A stretch of DNA of 64,000 nucleotides from NCBI GenBank assembly GCA_018241725.1, contig JAFEDI010000062.1:1-64000 (forward strand). The letters run 5' to 3'. Origin of the DNA: Pseudomonadota bacterium. Lineage in GTDB: Bacteria > Pseudomonadota > Gammaproteobacteria > Burkholderiales > Rhodocyclaceae. Shown here piece after piece: positions 29,701-38,749 of the stretch. Under the pieces are notes generated by a model. That model was given only the letters and a program-made list of their open reading frames with translations. It had not been told where the DNA came from and made no database searches. Position numbers and translations under genes: made by a program. The stretch's first letter is position 1. Each line of letters opens with the position of its first letter.

Positions 29701-30756
29701 TCAGGCGTGCTGGGTGAAGCCGACCTGGCCGGACTTGCGGTTCGGGGCAAAGCCGTTGGCGGCGAGGGTCGCATCGGCACCTTCGTAGAAGGTACCGATC
29801 CTGTAGATCTCGCGGGCCTCCTTGGCGTTGGCCACGTCACGTCCGAACTCGTTGGACAGGCGCACCAGCTGCTCGATCTGCTCGACGGTACCCATCTTGC
29901 GGTCGCGGCGCTGGGTCCAGATGTTGTCCTCGATGCCGCAACGCACGTGCAGGCCCATGGCGATGGCCATCATGTTGAGCGGCAGCACGTTGAGCATGGA
30001 GCTCTCGAGGGTCAGCACCGAACCGTCCGGGCAGGCGCGCACGAAGTTGGCCAGGTTGTAGATGTTCGGCTGGTCGAAGCCGCCGCCGATGGCGACCCAG
30101 GTCAGGATCAGCGGCACGTTGCAGACGCCACGCCGCATCATGCGCTCGACGGTTTCCAGCTGGGAGATGTTGGCCAGCTGGAAGTGGGTCTGAATGCCCT
30201 TGGAAGACAGGCGGCGGATGTGCTCCTCGACCCACTGGGGGCCGGCGGGAATCGTCATCTCGCGGTAGGCGTGGTACATCGCCGGGTCGGCCAGCGTGGT
30301 GCCGCGGATGTCGGCCTCGCACATCTGCTCGACCACGTTCATCTGGTTGGTGTTGATGGCGATGGTGACCTGGTCCGGTGTCGGGCTCAGCTCGGCGAGC
30401 ATGTGGCGGGTATCGTCGGACAGCCACTTGGCGGCCTCGCCTTCGCCTTCGGGGGCGAAGGAAATGGAGCCGCCGACCTGGATGATCATGTCGGGCACGC
30501 GGGCGCGGATGCCGGCGATCAGCTCATTGAACTTGGACAGGCGCTTGGAGCCCTTGCCGTCCAGTTCGCGCACGTGCAGGTGCAGCACGGTGGCGCCGGC
30601 GTTGTAGCAGTCCACGGCTTTCTGGATCTGCTGGTCCATCGTCACCGGGATGTCGTCCGGGAAATCCTGGGGCATCCACTCGGGCCCGTAGGGGGCGCAG
30701 GTGATGACGAGTTTCTGCATGTTCTCGGGGAACAGGGCGCCGTCGAGGAAGTTCAT
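29701..30756 (-). CDS. BKACE (DUF849) beta-keto acid cleavage enzyme
   Basis: A 351-residue TIM-barrel protein of the BKACE/DUF849 family. Known members use acetyl-CoA to cleave beta-keto acids into acetoacetate and a CoA ester. The metal-binding HLHVRE stretch (VLHLHVRELDGKGSKR), IIQVGGSISFAPEG and VRCGIEDN fit the family. It is longer than many members (about 300 residues). ATG 30756 has GGAG eight bases upstream. Its place beside a dioxygenase and an MFS permease suggests a degradation role; the beta-keto acid is unknown. CoA-transferase genes in the divergent operon could act on released acetoacetate. Confidence 0.85.
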   Translation of the reverse strand: MNFLDGALFPENMQKLVITCAPYGPEWMPQDFPDDIPVTMDQQIQKAVDCYNAGATVLHLHVRELDGKGSKRLSKFNELIAGIRARVPDMIIQVGGSISFAPEGEGEAAKWLSDDTRHMLAELSPTPDQVTIAINTNQMNVVEQMCEADIRGTTLADPAMYHAYREMTIPAGPQWVEEHIRRLSSKGIQTHFQLANISQLETVERMMRRGVCNVPLILTWVAIGGGFDQPNIYNLANFVRACPDGSVLTLESSMLNVLPLNMMAIAMGLHVRCGIEDNIWTQRRDRKMGTVEQIEQLVRLSNEFGRDVANAKEAREIYRIGTFYEGADATLAANGFAPNRKSGQVGFTQHA

Positions 30757-30821
30757 GTTGTGTCTCCAGTAAGCGTTATTGGATGAAGGTCGGGGAGGGA
30801 GGGAGAGCGGGGCGCCAGCCT

Positions 30822-31727
30822 TCAGAAGGGCCGGTCGCCAATGATGGCGGCGCGTTCCATCTTGCGATGGCAGGGCGCGTAATCCATGACCGCGTAGTGC
30901 TGGGTCGAGCGGTTGTCCCAGATCGCCACGCTGTTGGGCTTCCAGCGCCAGCGCACCTGATATTCGGGAACGTAGGCCTGGCTGATCAGGTACTGCAGCA
31001 GATCGCCGCCGGCCTGGTTGTAGTCCTGCCCGTAGCGCACGCGGCTCTTGTTGTGGAAATTGACGAAGTGGGTGGTGAAGGCATTGACGAACAGCACCTT
31101 CTCGCCGGTTTCCGGGTGGGTGCGCACCACCGGGTGCTCGGCATCCGGGTAGGCGGCCTTCATGGCCAGGCGCTTTTCCAGCGGCATGGCCGCCGCGAAG
31201 GACGCATTGAAGCTGTGGCTGGCGCGCAGGTCGGCGATCTGCGCCTTGATGTCGTCCGGCAGCTTCTCGTAGGCGAGGACCATGTTGGCCCACATGGTGT
31301 CGCCGCCGAAGGGCGGGCACTCCACGCAGCGCAGCACGCAGCCCATGGCCGGCGTCTCGCGCCAGGTGCCGTCGCAGTGCCAGGCGTTCTCGTAGCGGTC
31401 CATCGGATGGTCCGGGGTCTTGTAGATCTGCACGAGGCCCGGTGCGTCCGGATGGCTCGGCGCCATCGGATGATCTTCGAGCTGGCCGAAGCGCGACGCG
31501 AAGGCGACGTGCTCCTGGCGGGAGATGTCCTGGTCGCGCAGGAACAGGACCTTGTACTCGAGCAGCAGGGCGTGGATCTCGTCCGCCAGCGCCTTGTCCC
31601 GCGAGGCATCGCCCAGATTCACGTTGAGCAGTTCGGCGCCGATGCTGGCGGTGAGCGGTTCGAACTTCACCGAAGTATTCAGGACGCCGGCCCGCACGAT
31701 GGCGGGGGCGCCGGTGGCGTGGTTCAT
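30822..31727 (-). CDS. TauD/TfdA-type Fe(II)/2-oxoglutarate dioxygenase
   Basis: A 301-residue Fe(II)/2-oxoglutarate dioxygenase. The metal triad is His117, Asp119 (AWHCDGTWRE) and His277 (NRSTQHYAVMDY). Arg288 in the CHRKMERA region should bind 2-oxoglutarate. The family hydroxylates taurine, alkylsulfates, 2,4-D or other acids next to the leaving group. ATG 31727 has AGGAGA about eight bases upstream. It lies 65 bases before BKACE in the run. The substrate cannot be read from sequence; a sulfonate or sulfate ester is one possibility given the YeiH exporter nearby. Confidence 0.88.
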   Translation of the reverse strand: MNHATGAPAIVRAGVLNTSVKFEPLTASIGAELLNVNLGDASRDKALADEIHALLLEYKVLFLRDQDISRQEHVAFASRFGQLEDHPMAPSHPDAPGLVQIYKTPDHPMDRYENAWHCDGTWRETPAMGCVLRCVECPPFGGDTMWANMVLAYEKLPDDIKAQIADLRASHSFNASFAAAMPLEKRLAMKAAYPDAEHPVVRTHPETGEKVLFVNAFTTHFVNFHNKSRVRYGQDYNQAGGDLLQYLISQAYVPEYQVRWRWKPNSVAIWDNRSTQHYAVMDYAPCHRKMERAAIIGDRPF

Positions 31728-31776
31728 GGTGCTGTCTCCTTTTTTATGGTTTGTAGTAATGAATGCGGTGCCGACG

Positions 31777-32757
31777 TCAGAGCACGAAGATCGACGAGCC
31801 GGTGGTCTTGCGCGCTTCCAGATCCCGGTGAGCCTGGACGGCATCTTCGAGGGCGTAGCGCTGGTTGATCTCGATGCTGATGCGGCCGGCGGCCACGTGG
31901 CCGAAGATCTCGCCGGCCAGTTCCGCCTTCTCCTGCGGATCGGCGATGTAGTCGGCGAGGGCCGGGCGGGTGAGGTACAGCGAGCCCTTCATCGCCAGGA
32001 GCTGCGGGTCGAGGGGCGGAATCGTGCCGGAGGCCGTGCCGACGCAGACCATCAGGCCGCGGCGCTTGAGGGAGTCCAGCGAGGCCATGAAGGTGCTCTT
32101 GCCGACGCTGTCGAACACCACGTTGACGCCGACGCCGTCGGTCAGCTCGCGCACCCGCTTCGCCACATCCTCGTGGCTGTAGTTGATTACGTCGGTGCAG
32201 CCGTGGGCGCGGGCGACTTCGGCCTTCTCTTCGGTGGACACCGTGCCGATGACGCGCAGGCCGAGCAGGCGCGCCCACTGGGACACGATCAGGCCCACAC
32301 CGCCGGCGGCCGCGTGGAGCAGGATGCTGTCGCCTTCCTTGAAGGCGTGGATGCGCCGCATCAGGTAGGCCGAGGTCAGTCCGCGCATGGTCATCGCCGC
32401 GGCGGTCTGGCAGGAGATGCCGTCCGGCAGCTTGATCAGCGGCGCGGCGGCGATCAGCCGGCGGGTGCTGTAGGCGCCGAGGGTGTTCAGGAAACCCGTG
32501 TAGGTGACGCGGTCGCCGACGGCTACGTTGCTCACGCCGGCACCGACGGCTTCCACCACGCCAGCCGCCTCGACGCCCATGCCGGCCGGCAGCGGGATCG
32601 GGTAGGTGCCGTTGCGGAAATAGGTGTCGGCGAAGTTCAGGCCGACGGCCTCGTGGCGCAGGCGCACTTCGCCCGGCCCGGGCTCGCCGACGTGAATTTC
32701 TTCCCAGCGCAGCACTTCCGGGCTGCCGGTCTCGTGGAAGCGGATTGCATTGTCCAA
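31777..32757 (-). CDS. Quinone oxidoreductase (zinc-independent MDR)
   Basis: A 326-residue NADPH-dependent medium-chain reductase of the Qor type. It has a GroES-like N-terminal part (LNFADTYFRNGTYPIPLPAG) and a Rossmann domain with HAAAGGVGLIVSQWA. Zinc ligands are absent, as in quinone oxidoreductases. It may reduce an unsaturated or quinone-like intermediate. It lies 24 bases after the Usp-hemerythrin gene and 49 before the dioxygenase, so they are probably one operon. Confidence 0.88.
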   Translation of the reverse strand: MDNAIRFHETGSPEVLRWEEIHVGEPGPGEVRLRHEAVGLNFADTYFRNGTYPIPLPAGMGVEAAGVVEAVGAGVSNVAVGDRVTYTGFLNTLGAYSTRRLIAAAPLIKLPDGISCQTAAAMTMRGLTSAYLMRRIHAFKEGDSILLHAAAGGVGLIVSQWARLLGLRVIGTVSTEEKAEVARAHGCTDVINYSHEDVAKRVRELTDGVGVNVVFDSVGKSTFMASLDSLKRRGLMVCVGTASGTIPPLDPQLLAMKGSLYLTRPALADYIADPQEKAELAGEIFGHVAAGRISIEINQRYALEDAVQAHRDLEARKTTGSSIFVL

Positions 32758-32781
32758 GGTGTTCTCCTTTGTCTGTCTTGT

Positions 32782-33819
32782 TCAGTGTTCCGGGGTTTCT
32801 TCCGCCGGGGAATGCGCCAGATTCACGATGCGCGAGAAAAGGCGCTTGTATTCCGCATCCGTATCGCCGCCGAAGCGTGGATCGTTGTTGCCGGAAAAGG
32901 CCGCGTTGATCTCGACCCAGTCCTCGTCTTTCAGGAAGCGTTGCGCGGCGGGCAGGATCACGCCTTCCTCGCGGCCCATGTGCTCCCACATGAAGCGGGC
33001 GTAGTGGGCGACGGCCTGCTCCACGTCATCGATAGCGGCGCCGCCGTGGGCGTATTCCTCCACCAGATGGGCCAGCGCGTTGAATAGCTGGTGGTCGCGC
33101 AGGTGCTGCCGTTCGAGTTCGTCCAGTTCGGCATTGGCCGAGACGGTGCGCTCCCGCAGCTTGCGGAACAGGTAGTCCTCTTCCTTCGGGTGATGCAGGC
33201 CCTGCGGAAAGTCGCGGATGTAGCGGACGATGGCCTGCATGATGGCAAGGTCGGGCTGCATCCCCTCCACGCGTGCGCGCTTCAGCAGATGCAGCCAGGC
33301 GTGCAGCACGGCGGCCATCGAGCGGTGCTCGTCGCGGATGATCCCGATGGCCTGAACGGCACGGGACGGCTCGGCGGTGGCCGAGACGAGCACCGGGATC
33401 TCCGAGTGGGTGACGAGCTTCAGCGTCTGTGAGCCGAGCATCATGCCGAGCGGGCTGCGCCGGCCGTGGGATGCCATGAGAACCAGGTCGCAGTTGGTGC
33501 TGCGCGCCGCGGCGAGGATTGCCCGGTAGGGCGTGTCGTCGATGGTGCTGAGGGACGCACAGGGCACGCCGCAGGCGCGGGCTGCCGATTCGGCCTTGGT
33601 CAGCAGCTCGCGGGCCCGGCCCTCGTAGGCGTAGCTGTAGTCCGCCGGCGAGGTCAGGCGCAGCACGTCGGCGTCGCCACTGAGCGCGGCACTGTAGTCG
33701 GCCTGCGCATGGAAAAAGGTGATCCGGGCTCCCAGCGTACGTGCGAACTCCACCGCCCGGCCGACGGTTTCGATGGAGAGATCCGTGTCATCGAGGGGAA
33801 CGAGCAGGTGACGGTACAT
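32782..33819 (-). CDS. Universal stress protein-hemerythrin fusion
   Basis: A 345-residue two-domain protein. Residues 1-148 are a UspA domain with the nucleotide-binding motif LVLMASHGRRSPLGMMLGSQ. Residues 155-305 are a hemerythrin domain with iron-ligand candidates in RDEH (His165), LHHPKEED (His209/His210, Glu214), the RDHQ stretch (His243) and the EHMGREE stretch (His280, Glu284/285). A di-iron site that senses or binds O2 or NO is likely by family; the Usp part may bind ATP. It is first in the minus-strand run and divergent from the LuxR-type regulator. Confidence 0.88.
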   Translation of the reverse strand: MYRHLLVPLDDTDLSIETVGRAVEFARTLGARITFFHAQADYSAALSGDADVLRLTSPADYSYAYEGRARELLTKAESAARACGVPCASLSTIDDTPYRAILAAARSTNCDLVLMASHGRRSPLGMMLGSQTLKLVTHSEIPVLVSATAEPSRAVQAIGIIRDEHRSMAAVLHAWLHLLKRARVEGMQPDLAIMQAIVRYIRDFPQGLHHPKEEDYLFRKLRERTVSANAELDELERQHLRDHQLFNALAHLVEEYAHGGAAIDDVEQAVAHYARFMWEHMGREEGVILPAAQRFLKDEDWVEINAAFSGNNDPRFGGDTDAEYKRLFSRIVNLAHSPAEETPEH

Positions 33820-33899
33820 GGCTACGACTCCTAGGTCAGGGTGCCGGAGAGGTCCGTCCCGTGGGCGGGAAGCTCTTCGGCGATTGCATGGGACTCATC

Positions 33900-34089
33900 C
33901 TAGGCGCTTGCCTGTGTCGTCACCCCCCTCGCAAAGGAGGGGGGAGGGGGGTGGCAGCCGACTTTGCGGATATATTTGACGCCACGTATTCGATGCCACA
34001 TTCCGGGGTACGTCCCTCCCCGCGCGGAGGGGGCCCCACAAGAAGATGCCGCTTCAGCGGCACAAGACCCTTGCTGCCACGGCGGACGC
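33900..34089. other. GC-rich hairpin-bearing intergenic segment
   Basis: Between the divergent Usp-hemerythrin and LuxR genes. CCCCCCTC (33923-33930) pairs with GAGGGGGG (33937-33944) around GCAAAG. A second stem TGCCGC/GCGGCA (about 34047-34062) has loop TTCA. Long G and C runs and the two stems resemble a dispersed intergenic repeat, but only one full copy is seen here. The promoter of both genes must lie in this region. Confidence 0.45.
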
Positions 34090-34119
34090 ATGTCGTCCGC
34101 CATTGACCGGGCTTGCTCC

Positions 34120-36819
34120 ATGACCGCTGCCATTGCCGAATCCGGCACCGCCTATTCTGAACTCGTGCTGCGCACGACACCGCCGCGCGCACCGCGCAAC
34201 CTGCTGGTCCGCTCGCGGCTGAGCCTGGACGACGAACGTTTCCGCGAGCGCCCTGTGATCGTCGTGCAGGCCCCGCCGGGCTTCGGCAAGACTTCCCTGC
34301 TGGCTCAATGGCGGCACGAGTGCCTGGCCCGTGGCGCGGCGGTGGCGTGGATTTCGGTGGACGGGCGGGACGATCCGCTGCGCTTCCTGCACAGCCTGGT
34401 GCTTGCGGTGCGGGTCGGCTGTGCGCGGCCGCAGTTTGGCCGTGTGCTGATGGAGGGAGGGCAGGCGTCTCTCGGCGAACTGGACGGCATCACCGCCTGG
34501 CTGGCCGAGGTCGCCCAGTCGTCCCTCGACCTGGTGCTGATCATCGACGAGGCTGAGCGCCTGTCGGCGGCGCGGCGCAACGGCTTGAGCTACCTGCTGC
34601 ACAACGCGCCGGCCAACCTGCGGGTGGTGATCGCGGCACGGGCTGGCTTCGACGCCGAGGTGGAGGACCTGAGCAGCTACGGGCACTGCGAGCTGGTCGG
34701 CGTCGAGATGCTGTGCTTCCGGCTGGAGGAAACCCTGTCCCTGGTCGGCAACCGTTTTGGCTCCAAGGTGGATGCCGACACCTGTGCGCGCTTGCAAGAG
34801 GCGACCGAAGGCTGGCCCCTCGGGCTGCAGCTGGCTCTGGCGGCGATGGAGCGGAGTACGGATCCACGCTCGGCGATCGAGGGGCTGGCATCCGGCAGCG
34901 GCGACCAGCGCCACCGTCTGGTGGATGCGCTGATGGCCCACCTGGCCGCCGACGACCTGGACTTCCTGACCCGCATCGCGGTGGTGGACCTCCTGCATCC
35001 CGATCTGTGCCGGGCCCTGGTCGGGGATGACGCGGAAGAGCGCCTGCAGCGCCTCAGTCGGGACACGCCGATCTTTGTGGTGGGCGACAACAGCGCCTGG
35101 TCGCGTCTGCATACCCTTGCACGCGACGGGCTGCGGGCACGGCTCGGCGAACTGCCGGTCGACCAGCAGGCAGGTCTCCATGAGCGGGCCATGGGCTGGC
35201 TGGCCAGCCACGGGATGATCGAAGAGGCTGCCCGCCATGCCCTGGCTGCCGGGCAACGGGAGCAAGCCTACGACCTGGCCGAGCAATGCCTCTACGACGC
35301 GGTCGTGCAGGGCCACCTTGGGACGGTACTCGAGTGGTTGGAGCTGGTGCCGGACACGGAGCGGGACAAGCGGCCGCGTCTGCGCCTCGCCGCAGCCTGG
35401 GTGCTGGCGGTCAGCGAACGCCACGCGGAGGCCGAGGTGCTGGTCGAGCGCATTCTGTCCCAGCCCAATGTGGATGCGGCCCTGCGCTATGAATGTGCGC
35501 TGATCCTGAGCGGTGCCGCCTATTACGCCGACGACCCGGACCAGTGCGCAGCCTTGTTCGCCCCCTGGCGGGACACGCCGCCGGTCCGCGAGCCGCGTCT
35601 GTTGCAGATGCACGCCAACCGCCAGTCGGTGCTGGCCATCGTGCAGGGCGACCCGGTCGCCGCGCGCCGCTACCAGCAGGCGGCCCCGCGTGGCGACTAC
35701 GGCAAGGCCCACGGCTACGCGGTGCGCTGGGGCGAATTCGCCACCGGCCTGAGTTATTTCTGGGAAGGGCAGATGCTGCTCGCCGAAGAAGCCTTGCGAC
35801 CGACGCTGGCGCGCCTGGACGCCGATCTCGGCCGCCGCCATCCACTGGCCTGTATGGTCGCTTCATTGCTGGCGTCGGCGGTCTATGAACGCGATCGCCT
35901 CGACGAAGCGTCGGCTTTGCTCGCCAACCGACTCGACGTGCTCGAACGGGGTGGCACGCCGGAGACGGCGCTGTTCGGCTATCGCACCGCGGCGCGGCTG
36001 GCGGCCGCGCAAGGCATCGAGCATCGCGCGCTGGACCTCCTCGAGGCCTTGTACTCGGTGGGCATGGCCCGTCACCTGCCGCGCCTGTGCGTGGCGGCGC
36101 TGGCGGAGCAGACCCGCATGCACGCCGGTCGTTTCCGCTCGGAGACCTGTCGCGCGCTGGTCGAGCGGGTCGATCACATTCTCGAAGGGGAGGGGCTGCC
36201 CACCGGCGAACTTTGGTGGCGGGCGGCCCGTCTGCCGCAGCTCCTGACCCACGCCCATGCAGCGATTGCCGAGCAAAACTGGCCGGCTGCGCTGGATGCG
36301 CTGACCCGTGCGATGCCGCTGGCCGAGGCCCTCAAGCAGGGCCGGGTGCGGATCGAGATCATGGCTTTGCGGGCCTTCGCCCTCGACCGCAACGGCGTTG
36401 ACGGCCGCCCGGTGCTGCACGAAGCCCTCAGCCTGGCACAGACCTACGGCCTGATGAGGACCTTCGCCGACGCCCACCCGGCCATGGCGGACTGGGCCCG
36501 GCGCATCGCCGAGGAAGACGACAACGGCGCAGCCGCCGACCGCCCCGTCCCGATTGCCCGCACCGTGAGGCCGGCACCAGACCTCAAGGCAGGTGGCCCG
36601 CGAGCGGTGCCGAGCATGGTGCTGACGCCGAAGGAGCGGGAGATCCTGGAACTGCTGGCACGCAATCTTTCCAACAAGGAGATTGCCCAGTCCCTGGCGG
36701 TGGGCGAAGCCACCGTCAAGTGGCACCTCAAGAACCTCTTCGGCAAGCTCGGCGCCGGCACCCGCCGCCACGTCGTACGCCGCGCCCAGGTGCTGGGCCT
36801 CCTCGAAGGCGTGGAGTAA
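34120..36819 (+). CDS. MalT-like LuxR-family ATP-dependent regulator
   Basis: An about 900-residue large ATP-binding LuxR (LAL/MalT-like) regulator. The P-loop APPGFGKTSLLAQW lies near the N terminus, followed by an NTPase region and a long helical TPR-like repeat region. A C-terminal LuxR helix-turn-helix has LTPKEREILELLARNLSNKEIA and GEATVKWHLKNLFGKL. The family usually activates nearby catabolic genes on binding a small ligand. Start is uncertain: ATG 34120 fits family length; ATG 34090 and upstream starts are possible and no ribosome site is clear. It is divergent from the dioxygenase run and upstream of the nine-gene block, so it is the likely local activator. Confidence 0.88.
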   Translation: MTAAIAESGTAYSELVLRTTPPRAPRNLLVRSRLSLDDERFRERPVIVVQAPPGFGKTSLLAQWRHECLARGAAVAWISVDGRDDPLRFLHSLVLAVRVGCARPQFGRVLMEGGQASLGELDGITAWLAEVAQSSLDLVLIIDEAERLSAARRNGLSYLLHNAPANLRVVIAARAGFDAEVEDLSSYGHCELVGVEMLCFRLEETLSLVGNRFGSKVDADTCARLQEATEGWPLGLQLALAAMERSTDPRSAIEGLASGSGDQRHRLVDALMAHLAADDLDFLTRIAVVDLLHPDLCRALVGDDAEERLQRLSRDTPIFVVGDNSAWSRLHTLARDGLRARLGELPVDQQAGLHERAMGWLASHGMIEEAARHALAAGQREQAYDLAEQCLYDAVVQGHLGTVLEWLELVPDTERDKRPRLRLAAAWVLAVSERHAEAEVLVERILSQPNVDAALRYECALILSGAAYYADDPDQCAALFAPWRDTPPVREPRLLQMHANRQSVLAIVQGDPVAARRYQQAAPRGDYGKAHGYAVRWGEFATGLSYFWEGQMLLAEEALRPTLARLDADLGRRHPLACMVASLLASAVYERDRLDEASALLANRLDVLERGGTPETALFGYRTAARLAAAQGIEHRALDLLEALYSVGMARHLPRLCVAALAEQTRMHAGRFRSETCRALVERVDHILEGEGLPTGELWWRAARLPQLLTHAHAAIAEQNWPAALDALTRAMPLAEALKQGRVRIEIMALRAFALDRNGVDGRPVLHEALSLAQTYGLMRTFADAHPAMADWARRIAEEDDNGAAADRPVPIARTVRPAPDLKAGGPRAVPSMVLTPKEREILELLARNLSNKEIAQSLAVGEATVKWHLKNLFGKLGAGTRRHVVRRAQVLGLLEGVE

Positions 36820-36860
36820 GCCTCTCCCGCAAGACCCTCTCGCCCCCTCCGTGCCCCCCC

Positions 36861-36890
36861 GACCCCCAACTTTGTGGGGGGGGTGCGCTT
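36861..36890 (+). terminator. Weak terminator-like hairpin
   Basis: ACCCCCA (36862-36868) pairs with TGGGGG (from 36875) around ACTTTG. It lies just after the LuxR gene in a C/G-run region and is followed by a poor T tract, so termination is doubtful. Confidence 0.35.
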
Positions 36891-36990
36891 TCTCCAGCTC
36901 TGGAAAATGAGCCTCACTGCAGCGGATCAACCTGCTGCGAGACAAGAGGCGCTGCTCGATCAGCAGCATCCAAAGGAGGAGGGGCGAGAC

Positions 36991-38736
36991 ATGCAAGACA
37001 AAACAGCCAAGCGCGACAAAAACCTGCGCGCCTGCCCGGCAGCCGTTGCAGCGGCGCTGACCTTGATGGCCGGAGGGGTAGCCGAGGCGGTGGAAATCGA
37101 CACCGGCAACCCGGACATGCAGCTGCGCTGGGACAACACCGTGCGCTACAACCTGGCCCAGCGCGTCGCCGGCCGGGACAGCAAGATCGGCAACTATTAC
37201 GCAGCCGACGAAGGCACCTACAGCTTCGACAAGGGTGACCTGGTCACCAAGCGGCTCGACCTGTTGTCCGAGCTGGACATGGTCTGGAAGCGCGACACGG
37301 GCTTCCGCATCAGCGCAGCGGCCTGGTACGACCCGGCCTACGGCACGATGGACCATTCCAACCCCGGTAACCCGGCGCTGGCCGCCACGCCCAGCTACAT
37401 CAACAACCGCTACAGCAGCTATGTGAAGCGCTACTACCGGGGTCCGTCCGGCGAGCTGCTGGATGCCTTCGTGTTCGGTGCCTTCGATGCCGGCAATGTG
37501 CCGGTCAAGCTGAAGGCCGGCCGCCATACGGTGTTCTGGGGCGAGTCGATGTTCCTCAACGGCGCGCTGCACAGCGTGTCCTACGCCCAGATGCCGCTCG
37601 ACCTGCAGAAGGGCTTCGCGACGCCCGGCGTGGAGGCCAAGGAGCTGTTCCGGCCCCTCAACCAGATTTCCGGCCAGGCCCAGCTGACCGACACCCTCTC
37701 GGTGGCGGGGCAGTACTTCCTGCAGTGGGAGTCCTACCGCTATCCGGAAGGCGGCACCTACCTCGGTCCGGTGGACTTCGCCTTCAATGGCCCGGACCGG
37801 GTCGTCGCCGGGCAGATTCCCAACAGTGCGGCCTTCGGCCCCTACGCCGGTGCGCTGCTGGGCTACACCCGCGGTCATGAGGTCGTGCCCCGCAACAATG
37901 GGGAGTTCGGCCTGTCGGCCCGCTGGTCGCCGGAGATCCTGGACGGCACGCTGGGCTTCTACTACCGCCGCTACGCCGACAAGCTGCCCCAGGCCCTGGT
38001 CACCCAGCGCAACCTGGTCGCCGGCAAGCCGCTGCTCAACGGCAGCACCTACAACCTGGTGTACGCCGGCGGCATCGACCTGTTCGGCGTGAGCTTCGCC
38101 AAGAACATCGGCGGCCTGAGCTTCGGCAGCGAAGTCTCCTACCGCCGCAACACCCCGCTGGTCGCCCAACTGCTCGGCGTGTCGCCCACCGGCTTGCCGG
38201 AGCGCGGCGAGACCGGCGGCCCGCGTGGCGATACTTGGCATGGACTGGCGAACCTGATGGGCGTGCTGCCCAAGACCAGCCTCTTCGACACCGCCAACTG
38301 GGCAACGGAACTGACCTGGAGCCGCTGGCGCAAGGTGCGCAGCGGGGAAAGCCTGTTCAACGCGGAAGGCTTCGCACCCTGCGTCGGCAAGGACAAATGG
38401 GACGGCTGCGTCACCAAGGATTACGTCGGCGCCGCGGTGTCCTTCACCCCGACCTGGTACCAGGTGCTGCCCGGCATAGACGTGTCCGCGCCGGTTTCCT
38501 ACTCGGTGGGCCTGCACGGCAACGCCGCGACGATGTTCGGCGGCAATGAGGGCAACGGCAACTACAGCATCGGCCTGGGGGCCGACATCCAGCAGAAGTA
38601 CCGCGTGGACCTGAAATACATCGCTTATTTCGGGCAGTACAAGGACAACGGCACCGCAGTCACGGCCATCAACGGCTTCACCACGCTGTTGCAGGACCGC
38701 AACTTCGTCAGCCTGACGTTCAAGACCACATTCTAA
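36991..38736 (+). CDS. DUF1302 family outer-membrane protein
   Basis: A 581-residue protein with a signal-like N terminus (about 15-32 after a short charged start) and a final Phe in FVSLTFKTTF, as in outer-membrane barrels. The aromatic-rich alternating pattern (WRISAAAWYD-type strands) fits the DUF1302 family, which is often paired with DUF1329 and thought to be a porin-like or lipid-handling outer-membrane protein. AGGAGG lies about ten bases before ATG 36991. It opens the nine-gene block; the next gene follows after 13 bases. Confidence 0.85.
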   Translation: MQDKTAKRDKNLRACPAAVAAALTLMAGGVAEAVEIDTGNPDMQLRWDNTVRYNLAQRVAGRDSKIGNYYAADEGTYSFDKGDLVTKRLDLLSELDMVWKRDTGFRISAAAWYDPAYGTMDHSNPGNPALAATPSYINNRYSSYVKRYYRGPSGELLDAFVFGAFDAGNVPVKLKAGRHTVFWGESMFLNGALHSVSYAQMPLDLQKGFATPGVEAKELFRPLNQISGQAQLTDTLSVAGQYFLQWESYRYPEGGTYLGPVDFAFNGPDRVVAGQIPNSAAFGPYAGALLGYTRGHEVVPRNNGEFGLSARWSPEILDGTLGFYYRRYADKLPQALVTQRNLVAGKPLLNGSTYNLVYAGGIDLFGVSFAKNIGGLSFGSEVSYRRNTPLVAQLLGVSPTGLPERGETGGPRGDTWHGLANLMGVLPKTSLFDTANWATELTWSRWRKVRSGESLFNAEGFAPCVGKDKWDGCVTKDYVGAAVSFTPTWYQVLPGIDVSAPVSYSVGLHGNAATMFGGNEGNGNYSIGLGADIQQKYRVDLKYIAYFGQYKDNGTAVTAINGFTTLLQDRNFVSLTFKTTF

Positions 38737-38749
38737 GAGGAGACACACC

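Noticed and set aside
36861-36890. Strong terminator between the LuxR regulator and DUF1302
   Set aside because: The hairpin has no proper T tract and sits in C/G runs, so it is listed only as weak.
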